Shown here: piece after piece, positions 45,576 through 56,969 of the stretch
How positions within the stretch are numbered: position 1 is the first letter of the stretch
Layout: each line of letters opens with the position of its first letter
Assembly: GCA_025506515.1 (NCBI GenBank)
Contig: CM046445.1
Span: 2,911,131-2,975,130 of the forward strand
From: Flaveria trinervia
Taxonomy: Eukaryota > Streptophyta > Magnoliopsida > Asterales > Asteraceae
Reading direction: 5' to 3'
DNA length: 64,000 bases
The notes under the pieces: model-generated
What the model was told of the DNA's origin: nothing
Seen by the model: the letters and a program-made list of their open reading frames with translations, nothing else
Databases searched by the model: none
Made by a program: the position numbers and the translations under genes

Positions 45576-48173
45576 TGTCACATCCTGGCGGAAGCGTAAA
45601 ATATTTTGGATGTGACTAGCTTGATCAGAACACACTGATTGGAAATTAAATAATCAAAACAATAAAACATAACATAATATATCACATTAGATCATCAAAG
45701 GTTAGGATTACCTTATATCATTAGTATACAAAACTTAAAATAATCCTATTACAAAACATGTTATCTAACTGCTACATCTTCATAAACGATGGAAATGAAC
45801 GTCCACCGATACACTGAGATCGTAAAGATTAACAGTTAGGTTCACACAAACTTTCCCCGTGACTTCTCCCGAGCCGTTATACACATCAAAAGAGAACATA
45901 ATGTTGTTAGATATGATGATTTCTTGAAATTATACTTAAAATAATCAACATAAAGTCGGTGAGATCATAGGTTTATTATCAAAACAAAATACATATATGA
46001 TGCATCATAAGTTTACAACCAAACCTACTTATAGGTTGAGTGATTCATAACTGTCACAATATAAATCACATATAACATCACATCACTCATCCTGTTGATG
46101 CAGGAATATTTTCCTAAGTAACGCTACCTATATTACCCAACGGTTACACATCCAAATTAATGGTTGTAATATAAATGACAGTATATCTCAAAAATCTTAC
46201 ATATATGCATCAATTTCAAAATAGTATGTTTCCCCCAAAAACTTATAAATACAAAATGGGGCTATTAGTCTCATATTTTACTTTGGTAGATTTCCTATAA
46301 AAACATTTACAAACAATTAATATTTCTTTAAAATTTTGGGCATCTCATATTATAAAAATCAACATAGAAGTTATAATCATTTGTATGTCACGAAAATTTT
46401 ACAATAGGTGCATTAAAAAATCTAAATAAACATACCAAAATTTCATATATTAACTATTTACAGTTTATATTCTGGAATGTTTACAATATTTGTATAAATT
46501 GGAAAAATTAATTACGGGTTCTAAAATTCACCAAAATTTATCAGAATTTACTACTAAAATGTATACACTTCGTAATTTCCTGAAGTGCTACGTCATAATA
46601 GAGCTCTTTTTAATGATTTTTATTATTCTAACAATAATCAGAAAAAATAGTAGATTATATCCAAAAATTCCAATTTTCATATAAACTTTTCTAATCTAAT
46701 TATTATACTTTGTATAAATTTTTCATGATTTATCTTATAGTTTAAGTATTATCCCAAATTTTGAATTACAGATATTTCTAAAATTTGTATCTTATGCATA
46801 CCTAAGAATTAGATCATTAATTTATTCTACAGGTCCCAAAAAACATAGGAATTATCATATAATTTTTCCAACGTTTTACTAGATTCAGATCTTCTGGTTG
46901 ATAAATTCTTTCAATAACTTAAATAATTTATATAAATTATTTTTTTATTATAATAATACCAAAATTCGCAGAACGCTACTTTCTAATATTTCTAACATAT
47001 TCTTATTCTCTTGATCACACTCGTTTAAGTAATAAACTGAATTAATCAAGATTACACATAATTACAACTCTTTATTAGTAATCTTTTTGTTTGATATCAT
47101 ATTTTTCAGATTCTCAAACCTTTCTTACTGATTTTTGGACAAAGATGAGATATTTGTAAAGTTTAGTGAAGAAATTTTCATGTTTTAATCAAAAGGGTTG
47201 GTTATATGTGTTGTTTAGGCAAATATATAACTTGTAAACTTAGTTAGTTAGTGATTAGGAGTTGAAACCTTGATTTTGACAGAAGAAAAAGGTGAAAGGT
47301 AGTTGATGGTAGCTTCTTTCTTCCTTGATGAACCAGTTGGAATGATCCTCTTGAGCTTGATCACCAATGGTTGAAGTTGTTGGTGTTTGATAACTATGAT
47401 AACCGAGAGGGGTGTAGAAGTATGGTGATGGTGGTAGTTTCTTGCGGTTCACGGGGTGATACTTGTGAGCAAGAGCCGAGAGCTTAAAAGGATGTGGAAG
47501 GTGGTGGTGGTCGAAACGGTTGTGGTGGTATATTGGTGTGTGAACCGAAAGGTGAAGGAGTAGAGATGGTGGTGTTATGGTTATGAAGTGGCCGAGAGGT
47601 GATGTTTATATAGACTATGGCCGGTTACCATTAATGGCATAATCATGATGGCTACATACTAGCTTTGGTGAATAAGTCAACTAGGTGTCAAGTTCTTGAA
47701 CTTGGGATGCAAGGTGGCGACTTCATAGGGTGATGAGGTATCCTTGGGCCGGTTGATGTTAATCACCAAGCTTAGGGTGTAGTTTGGGTGTTCTAATCCT
47801 TTAATGATTAAGGTTGAGGCTTGAGTTAGGGTTGAAATGTTTAAGGTTTACTTAGTTTTGTTTTGATACTAAGTTTTCTTGATGTTATCTTTGCATTGTG
47901 GTGTTCTTGGGTTGTATCAAGATTCATTTGGTGTATGTTTTGGTGCTAAAATGTTAAGGTATTGATCAAATAATAGTTGGTATCAAGAGTTTATGCATAT
48001 GAATACATGCACACGTAAATTCCATACATTCACACAATCATGTATACGTACTACATATATATACACACTAAAACATAATTAATTCATAAAGGGTTAGTCA
48101 AATAACTGGTAATATGTATGAGAATCTTATTTGTATATTAACTTGTCTAACCTTAATTTTTAGGGTTGTCACA
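45576..48173 (-). mobile_element. Family II solo LTR, older copy
   Basis: TGTCACATCCTGGCGG at the left, TAGGGTTGTCACA at the right, about 2.6 kb, collinear with 36227-38792 but clearly more diverged. Flanks are GTTTA and CTTTA, four of five matching. No internal sequence. Confidence 0.85.
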
Positions 48174-49104
48174 CTTTATATGTGATTGATTCTCTGATTG
48201 TTTTGTTCAATTCTTTGAAGGTATGTTATATACCCTTATTTCCACCTAAGAATGTTCGATGGTCACAATCTCAAATCACGTTTACAACCGAGTCAGCTTG
48301 ACTCGAAACATTTACAAAACTATGTCAATTCGGCTCGGCTCATTCAAACTCACATTGCCTTGATATTGTCGTGTGTGTGTGTATATATATATATGTGTGT
48401 GTGTGTGTGTATGTGTGTGTATAAGTGCTTGTAAGGGGTGAATGTTTTTGTTTAATCTATTAGTCATTTTGTAATAATAATTATATATATATATTTTTAG
48501 TTACCTACCTAGTTTTAGTCATATACCCAATAATATGTACGACCCACTAGCTACAGCTAAGTTTATGGATGTTCAAATGTAATAATAACATGTAGCTTGA
48601 ATCTCGCTCAAATTAGCTAAAAATACTCGCTTGTTATCGGCTCGGCTCGGCTAAGCTCAGCTCAGTTTGAATCGGTTATAGACAAAGCCAAGCCTAGCTT
48701 AGCTCATTTACAAAGCGAGTCATCTCAGTTTCGCTCATTTACAAACCAAGTCAAGTTAAGCTTATGTGTGAAAATGTGTACATAAATTAATTATGAAAAT
48801 GATTTTCACAAATAATTTTTAGAAAAGGAATCGCCAAATAAACTTCCCACAAACAGTAAACGTACCGATCGTGTTATTATAAAGTATAGTTAAGTTCAGA
48901 TATCGAATCCATGGACACAATGGACCACTCTCGATAATAAATTGTTATCAACTTCTAACCTAATTATTAAAGTAACGATTTTTAATAAAAGTAAAATAAC
49001 AAAATAAGTTAATAACTAAAACTGAAAACTAACTTGGACACAAGGTAAATTGGGAATCTAACTAACACGAAGGAAATCAATAAGAGATGACTATCTAAGT
49101 CAGA
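48174..49104. other. Intergenic DNA with microsatellite and GCTCGGCTC motifs
   Basis: A GT/TA microsatellite at 48369-48424. GGCTCGGCTC occurs near 48330, and GGCTCGGCTCGGCTAAGCTC near 48640-48660, with related GAGTCA/GCTCA words around them (48280-48760). The pattern suggests a short non-autonomous element, but no clean terminal repeats were found. No gene seen. Confidence 0.5.
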
Positions 49105-49210
49105 AATCCTATTAATGTATATACATGTATATATATGTGTATATATATATGTATATATATACATACATATATGTATACACATATATATACATATATATAT
49201 ACGTATATAT
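49105..49210. repeat. TATA/TACA/TGTA microsatellite at the RT-4 left edge
   Basis: Mixed TA, TG and CA dinucleotides, merging at about 49211 into the CACACATACACATACAC part of a family I LTR. The rest of the 3' LTR is missing beyond it. Confidence 0.9.
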
Positions 49211-49616
49211 ACATACACACACATACACATACACAAACGGTCAAACATGCACACACTCAAAAACCCGGTTTTCGGATGTTTTCCAGACTCAATCATTCAA
49301 AAACGTTTAAAGGAGGGGTCCTAGAACTCACACAAATGACCACGACGAGAAGAGCTTCGATTTGACTCGCTTCTCAACGATTTTGGCCACTCGAACCAAC
49401 CCGAACCAACTTTTTCTCCCTTTTCTCCTCTCCTCTCTTCTCCTGTTTCTTTTGGCTGAAATGTGAGTGTGGGGAGAGGGTAAGGGTTGCCCTCTCCTTT
49501 ATATACTCCCACTCACCCGTGTTTATTTCGTTGGCGAGTTTGGTTCCTCGACTTTGGACTTTATTTATTTTTCTTCCTTCGTCGGCTTCAAAATAAATAA
49601 ATAACCGGGTGTTACA
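49211..49616 (-). repeat. RT-4 3' LTR, truncated
   Basis: Only the sense 5' portion, ending AACCGGGTGTTACA at 49616, matches 58750-59156. It includes the pyrimidine-rich block. The remaining 1.8 kb are replaced by a microsatellite. Confidence 0.9.
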
Positions 49617-49654
49617 AGTCTACCCCCTTAAATAGGTTTCGTCCCCGAAACATG

Positions 49655-51218
49655 TTATTCTTCGAACAAACGTGGGTAATGCTATATCATTTCTTTCTCA
49701 GTCTCCCACGTTGACTCGGATCCCTTCCTGTGCTTCCACTGTACGCGCACAAGAGGAACCACTTTATTTCTTAGCCTCTTTTCTTTTCGATCAATGATGG
49801 CCATCGGTTGCTCCACACGATTGAGCCATTCGTCTACTTCGATATCCTCCAGTGGAACAATCATGTCTTCATCAGCTAAGCACTTTCTCGGATGAGATAC
49901 ATGGAATTTCAGGTGAATTCCACTTTAACTCATCTGGTAATTCCAATCTATAGGCCACCTCTCCTACTCGAGCAGTGATTCGAAAAGGGCCTATATATCT
50001 TGGGCTCAACTTGCCCCGCTTCCTGAATCGGATAATACCCTTCCAAGGTGAGACCTTCAACATAACCCGGTCACCCACCTGGAACTCAATCGGTCTGCGT
50101 CGTTTATCAGCATACGACTTTTATCTATCTTTGGCTGCCTTCATGAAGGCTTTAATCTTCTCAAGCTTCTCAGTCGTAGCCTCGATTACCTTGACGCTCC
50201 CCAATTCCTTCTGATCAATATCACCCTAACAAATGGGTGTTCTACATCTCCTACCGTATAGCATCTCATATGGTGGCATACCAATGCTGGCATGATAGCT
50301 GTTGTTGTATGAGAATTCAGCTAACGGTAGGTGGTCATCCCAACTTCCCCCAAAATTAATCACACATGCCCGAAGCATGTCTTCCAGTGTTTGAATGGTC
50401 CTTTCTGACTGACCATCAGTCTGTGAATGATAAGCCATGCTAATATGTACCCTCGTCCCATAGCGTCGTGGAATTTCTTCAAAATTTAGATGTAAACCGG
50501 GTGTCACGATCAGACACAATAGACACCGGCATACCATGGCGAGTTACAATTTCCCGGATGAACAGATCAGCCAACCTCTCAGATGAATATGTCTCGCGGA
50601 TCGGTAGGAAGTGAGCACTCTTTGTCAAACGGTCAACAATCACCCATATGCATCGTACCCTTTCAGGGTACGCGGCAGCTTCATAATGAAATCTATGGTG
50701 ATGTGCTCCCATTTCCATTCCAGTATATCCAAGGTTGAATCTTCTCATATGGCTTTTGATGTTCGGCCTTCACCTGCAAGCAAGTAAGGCTCTTACTCAC
50801 ATACTCCACCACATCGCGCTTCATACCCAGCCACCAATAATTCTTCTTCATGTCTTGATACATCTTTGTGGCACCAGGCTGAATGGAGTATCGAGTCTTG
50901 TGAGCTTCATCCATAATCTTCACCCGTAGATCCCTAAAACGAGGAATCCACACACGACCGAATCGGGTTCTAACACCAAGTGTGTTTTCCCCAATTCCTC
51001 AACCAGAACTCTCACCTTTTAGAGTTAAGATGATCTTCTTTCAGTGCCTCATCTTGAAACTCTTTGATTTGCTTCATTACATCCGAGGTCATGATCAGTT
51101 GATATGCTTTCACCCAAATCGGCTCGGGCCTCTCTTTTCGGCTAAGGGCATCAGCCACCATATTGGCCTTGCCCGGATGGTAGTGGATCTCACAATCATA
51201 ATCCTTGATAAGTTCTAA
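49655..51218 (-). pseudogene. pol: RT-4 pol, integrase and chromodomain part
   Basis: Chromodomain 49682-49864 (MAIIDRKEKRLRNKVVPL, VQWKHRKGSESTWETE) is readable through the point where RT-1 and RT-2 have stops. Upstream: 49872-50078 (GDRVMLKVSPWKG, YIGPFRITARVG), 50226-50537 (HSQTDGQSERTIQTLEDM with catalytic Glu), 50479-50748 (VIVDRLTKSAHFLPIRE, SIVSDRDTRF with catalytic Asp) and 50693-50953 (zinc-finger part; the first Cys of CLTC reads Ser in SKSLTC). RNase H end at 51000-51218 (GKANMVADALS). At least five frame breaks. Confidence 0.87.
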
Positions 51219-53584
51219 TGTAAGGCCCCGTTCCCGGGACGCTTACAGCTGGTAATTCATCACACATAAAACATATATTTTGCGTTTAATCATCAAAACA
51301 TTGCAGCGGAAACATAAAAAAATGGCATTTCATTTCATCATAAAAACTTTTGCAAAATAATGCATTGTTGGTCGATTACAAAATTACATTGTTGTATTAT
51401 ATCACAAAAGCATTAAATAAATGGATGCCATCCAAAAGAGCTGAGCAGCTGCCTCGTGCCATCCTCAGCAACCTTACCTGCCAACTAGAAAATGCATAAA
51501 AGTCAGCGTTGCTGAGTGAGTTCTAGTTTTATAGCAAAACATACTTTTCTTTCATTAAAACCTTCATTTCAAGTGTATGTGATCATACATCATACGTACA
51601 TACAGATAATATCATTATTATCTTCGTCATTCTTTCGTTCATACTTTCATTCATCGTTTCATTCATTACTTTCATCATCACCATGAACTTTACCCTTCAT
51701 GCTCGTGATACTGTGCCTAAGCCTATAAAAGATCTTCATCGGTGGTGCCCAGCACCAAGTGGTCATAGTACCTAAGGTAAAGTTCAGGTATACCATGTCA
51801 TATGCATGCCCTTCATGCTCGTGATACTGGACCTAAACCTTTAAAAGACCTTCATCGGTGGTGCCCGCACCAAGTGGTCACAGTACCTAAGACACGCGAC
51901 AATGGTTCATCCATATTTCAATCACAAAGAAAGACCCCGATGTGCATCCTCCCGGGTAACGAACCTGCACACCGTTGGCTAACACCTTTTAATGGTGTGT
52001 CCCGACATACAGTACTTGCAAGACTTTCTTACATTCATTCATTAATGCATGCATTCATCATTATGTTCCTCTTTCATTATCTTTCACTTTACGTTACATA
52101 ATACTTCATTCAATCATTATCATAACACGTAAAGTCATGGGAAAGATAAACATACATCATCACAAGGAACATAAACTTATCATTCATACATCATCATGCA
52201 AGGCATCATACATACATAACATACATCATGTATAACCATGCAACATCATCATCATCATCATAAACATCAAGCACATATCATTACATGCCCATCATACCAT
52301 CTATGACCTCAAAGTCAACTTACATAACCCTAGGATCTCCTAGGTCAAAGCCTACATTACCTCTTTTCCCCAAAAGTCATAATTTTTCTAAGTGTTCATC
52401 CGCATTTCCTATACTCATCCGCATTTCCTACAGTTCGTCCGCATTTACTATAGTTCATCCGTATTGACTCACTTCTTCCGCATTGACTTACTTGCTCATC
52501 CGCGTTCCCTTACTTAGTCAACTGCTCATCCGCATTGACTTACTTTACTCATCCGCATTTCCATACTTAGTCAAATGCTCATCCGCATTGACTTACTTGC
52601 TCATCCACATTTCCATACTTAGTCAAATGCTCATCCGCATTGACTTACTTACTCATCCTCATTTCCGGCACTTAGTCAAATGCTCATCCGCATTGACTCA
52701 CTTTACTCATCCGCATTTCCATACTTAGTCAAATGCTCATCCGCATTGACTTACTTGCTCATCCGCATTGACTTACTTGCTCATCCGCATTTCCATACTT
52801 AGTCAAATGCTCATCCGCATTGACTTACTTACTCATCCGCATTTCGAGCACTTAGTCAATGCTCATCTGCATTGACTCACTTGCTCATCCGCATTTACAG
52901 CACTTAGGCAGATTTACCAACTTATCAAGTGGTTCTAAAACATCAGATTCAATTTCCATACACCATTTATCATGTTCTAAGCTTAATTCTTACCTTCTAA
53001 GCCTTAGAAACACAATCATACATCATCAAGCATGAACATAGTCACACATCACATCATAACATCATCATACACATATTCAGGCACACGGGTCCGAAACCCA
53101 GCTATATAAAAACATGCATTCATGCATTTCCAGCCCCAAAATCAGTTAAAAACCAGTAAAAGAGAGGTCCTAGAACTCACCTTTGCAGCTTTTGAGTATG
53201 GCTTCCTCCTAACTCGTTTGCAAATTGAATTCACTGTTTAGAAACCCACTAGAAACATACCCCAAACACATACAAACACACATAAGCATAAACCCAAGGA
53301 TAAGAGAGCCAAGAACACCATAAAAGCATGAATTCTTACCTTGAATTCGAACTCTTTCTTGTTCTTTCTTCAAAACCGAGACTTGCTGCTCTTTCTCTCT
53401 CTAAAACCCAAAAATCAGAGGTGCATGTGACATATGGGCAGCCATACCACCTTTTACACCCACTTTTCAAACCTTTTGTCCTTTTGGACACTTTTTACCC
53501 CTAGACTTGGGGTTTATTCCTTATTCTGCTTTTCTTTCACTTTATTCATTCTTTTCTTTGACTTTAAAATAACCGGGTGTTACA
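51219..53584 (-). mobile_element. Family I solo LTR nested in RT-4 RNase H, TSD TCTAA
   Basis: 2366 bp, TGTAAGGCCCCG to AACCGGGTGTTACA. TCTAA flanks both sides (51214-51218 and 53585-53589). Removing it and one TCTAA restores the RNase H reading AAGTTCTAACCATCTCC, matching RT-2 at 28012-28034. It holds the hairpin block (51440-51469) and the longest CATCCGCAT array of the window. Confidence 0.95.
52385..52905. repeat. CATCCGCAT array with about 53-bp higher-order unit
   Basis: CATCCGCATTGACTTACTT and CATCCGCATTTCCATACTTA alternate. AGTCAAATGC starts at 52569, 52621, 52674 and 52727, so the higher-order unit is 52-53 bp. The core is GCGGATG on the sense strand of its LTR. It sits about 680-1200 bp from the LTR 5' end. 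Confidence 0.93.
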
Positions 53585-53589
53585 TCTAA

Positions 53590-55369
53590 CCATCTCCTCT
53601 GCCTCATGTTCAGGTCCTTCTGCTCAAAGAGGTACTTCAACTTTTGTGGTCAGTGAAAATGGTGTACTTTGTCCCGTAAAGATAATGCCTCCAGATTTTT
53701 AGTGCAAAGACCACGGCTGCTAGCTCCAAGTCATGAGTAGGATAATTGACCTCATGAAACTTCAACTGTCGGGATGCATAGGCAATAACCTTCCCTCTCT
53801 GCATTAACACGCACCCCAACCCCGAATAGGAAGCATCAAAAGAAACCACCAGATCTTCACTTCCATCGGGTAATGACAGAACAGGAGCTTGATTCAACCT
53901 TGCCTTCAGTTCTTCGAACGCCTTCTCTTGAGCTTGACTCCATATAAACTTTACATCTTTTCGGGTCAACTTAGTCAATGGAGAAGCAATCTTAGAGAAG
54001 TCTTGAATGAACCTTCTGTAGTAGCCCGCCAAACCCAAGAAGCTACGAATCTCGGATGGCGTCTTCGGTGACTTCCATGCATAACCGTCTCCACCTTTGT
54101 CGGGTCCACTATGATCCCATCAGGGTTCACCACATGACCCAAGAATTGGACTTCATGCAACCAGAACATGCACTTGGAGAACTTAGCGTACAACTTCTCC
54201 TTTCTCAACGTCCCCAAAACCTCCCAAATGTGACCGGCATGTTCCATTTCGCTCTTCGAATAAATCAGGATCATCAATAAAAAACAATCACTGATTTATC
54301 CAACATAGGCCGACACACCCGGTTCATCAGATCCATAAAAGCAGCTGGCGCATTGATCAAACCAAAAGACATGACAAGAAAATCGTAGTGACCGTATTTA
54401 GCGCATGCGAAAAGCTGTTTTAGGAAAGTCCTGCTCTTTCACCTCAGCTGATGATAGCAGATCGAAGGTCGATCCTTGAAAACCAACTGGCGCCCTCAAG
54501 CTGATCGAACAAATCATCTATTCTTGGTAAGGTGTATCGATTCTTTACTGTCAACTTATTCAGCTCTCGGTAGTCGATACACATCCTCATGCTACCGTCC
54601 TTCTTCTTCACAAACAGGACTGGAGCACCCCCAAGGAGAGATACTCGGTCTAATGAACCCCTGATCAAGCAGCTCTTGCAACTGCTCCATCAACTCTTTT
54701 ATTTCCGTTGGATCCAACCAATACGGTTTCTTGGCAACAGGTTAGGCACCCGGTATCAGATCAATCTGAAACTCGATCTCACGGTCAGGTGGCACTCCTG
54801 ATAAATCTTCTGGAAACATGTCTGGAAAGTCACACACGACCAGTACCTCATAGAGTTGTGGTGTTGGCGTATCTACATCCTTTACATAGGCCAAATAGGC
54901 ACTACATCCACGCCTCATACACTTTCCCGCCACCGCCATCGAAATCACCTTCGGAATCGTCATGACTTGATTTCCATAAATCGTTACCAAACTCCCGTAA
55001 GGCGCTGTCAAACAAATCATCTTATTGAGACACACAATGTTCGCCTTGAAGTCCGCCAGCCAATCCATCCCAAGTACCAAATCGAACCCACCTAAGGTCA
55101 TCATAAACGGTCTAACAGGAAACTTATGACCCTCAAGTTCCACGTCACAGTTATCTATCATCTCAAATCCTGGTAGACTTACCTATGGCAGTTTCTACAT
55201 CAAAGGGCGCATCAACACATCTACTACTAAAAGGCAGCTTAGCATAGAAAGTAGCAGAAATAAAAATTTTACTGGAACCCGAATCAAATAACACAGAAGT
55301 TAATGTTTGGTTTACTAGAAACATACCGGACACGACGTCAAGGTCCGTCCTAGCCTCCTCCTGTGTCAT
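53590..55369 (-). pseudogene. pol: RT-4 pol, protease, RT and RNase H part
   Basis: RNase H 53637-54038 (GSEDLVVSFDASYSGLGCV, LKIWRHYLYGTK). RT connection GLAGYYRRFIQDF; palm and fingers in 53975-54668 (FVKKKDGSMRMCIDYREL, RIDDLFDQLEGASWF); the FIDDILIYS region near 54255-54285 is damaged. Protease: active site LFDSGSSKIFIS (55163-55369) with DSG intact, and LVLGMDWLADF in 54742-55161. Frames switch repeatedly, so no full enzyme can be made. Confidence 0.87.
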
Positions 55370-56622
55370 GGCGAATGCCCTAGGCTCGCCCTCGGTCCTT
55401 CACCTCCCGGGTTCATCGCCTTGGAACCCTCAGCCCTTGGCTTTTTACAATCTTTACCCATATGACCACTTTCTCCACAGTTAAAACACCTCACACCCCT
55501 ACAATCTCTAGCCATATGACCAGGCTTCCCACATTTGAAACAAACATTCAACCCCCATCTACACTCGCCACCATGCTGCTTCCCACACTTGCCACACCTC
55601 TTTATACCAGCACCCGATGCGACCACACGGCGGTCGTCCACTCGTGCCTTCTTGTTAACCGTCGAGGCATCACCCCGACCAACCCTCTTCCCCTGCCAGT
55701 TTCGATCACCACTGCCCTTCTTGCCACCTTCCATCACCACCATTGTCCTCTCATCATACAGTCTCCCTGCCAAATCACTGCCGACCTAAATGTGCTAGCC
55801 AGGCAGCAATCATGTGCCTGGAATATCCGCTAGCAAACCCTAAATGTATCTTTTAATCTTCGTGACAAAGGTGTCACTGACGGCACCAAACGTGCCATCT
55901 CGTTGAATTTCGTGGTGTACTGCTGGTGCGTCATAGTTCCCGCTACAGTTGCAAGAACTCCCTTTCGACCTTGTCTGTTTCCGATGAGGAAAAAATTCCT
56001 TATCACCAACTTTTTTAGCTCAGACCATCTCATCCTTCCAATGGCCCTGCTACCCTCGGCTGGGTAATGTTGTCCCACCAGCACAGAGCCGAATCCACAA
56101 AAGAGTGGGTAGCGAACTTCACCTTTGATCTTCACGGCACTCGCTGATATCAAGAACAGCCTCTATTTCCCTCACCCACGTGGGTGAGCAGCAGCAGCAG
56201 TGCCGCTTCCATCGAAAGTAGGGGGCTTGCATCTCATAAACGTCCCGTAGTTACAGCCTCGTGCCGCCTCCGGCACAGCTCTTCTTCTTCCTCCTCTCAT
56301 CATCGCAGAGAAGCATTTCCTGCTCCGGCTGCTCTCGTTCTCTCGAGGACCTATTCCTCTCCTTTCTTTCCCCTTCTCTAACTGCCTTGATCACTTCGGT
56401 CACCACAGACGGTAGAATCATCTGCATGACCTGATGAACTTCTTCCACCTCAGCCTCCTTTACTGAGGCTCTCAGATTGGTGCTCTCGTCGCCACCCTCC
56501 GGATGAAAGGTCTCTGGTTCTTCATGAACCACATTCTCGACTCTGGGTCTCCCTCTCTTGGGTCGCGGTACAGCACCATGACCTCCACCATGCGAGGCTT
56601 TCAAAGATCTACCACCGGCCAT
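55366..56622 (-). pseudogene. gag: RT-4 gag, frameshifted
   Basis: Starts at ATG 56622 (MAGGRSLKASHGGGHG), the same start as RT-2. A VVTEVIKAVREGERKERN helix lies in 56251-56622. Capsid remnants 55830-56153 (TMTHQQYTTKFNEMARLVPS). Three knuckles in 55366-55773: CGKCGKQHGGEC, CFKCGKPGHMARDC and CFNCGESGHMGKDC, all Cys/His kept. Breaks lie near 56250 and 55800. Confidence 0.88.
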
Positions 56623-56954
56623 CACACGCACACTGAAAGATTCAAACACCAACATGGTCATTTAAGGGAACAGCTCAGTTTATGTCAAGTATAGTAAGTC
56701 CCTAATCCGGTGGCTAATTGTGATTAGCCACTTACTTTACTCTTCATACCCCAAGCATTACATGTCCTGACTACATCAGTATTTAAATCTGCATACAACA
56801 TATAACCACATACCATGCGCACATAATACCAGTTAACTTTACAAAAATACCTGATGGCACGCAGCTACTCAGATTGGCATCCCATTCCCTTTCCGTCCCA
56901 TTCTCAGTTTAAGTTAGGTTTATTTTTAAAATTTACCCATTTCACTTAAACTTT

Positions 56955-56966
56955 GCTCTGATACCA
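56955..56966 (-). promoter_or_regulatory. RT-4 primer binding site (tRNA-Met)
   Basis: GCTCTGATACCA on plus; one G of the usual TGGCTCTGATACCA is missing. It is three bases from the 5' LTR. Confidence 0.9.
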
Positions 56967-56969
56967 ACT

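Noticed and set aside
47255..47452. Short frame in the family II LTR
   Set aside because: The corresponding frame at 7980-8171 in another copy of the LTR encodes an unrelated peptide, so there is no protein conservation.
52385..52905. CRISPR-like appearance of regular repeats
   Set aside because: The repeats are short-period minisatellite units with variant spacers that are themselves repeats, inside a plant LTR. There are no cas genes, and this is nuclear eukaryotic DNA.
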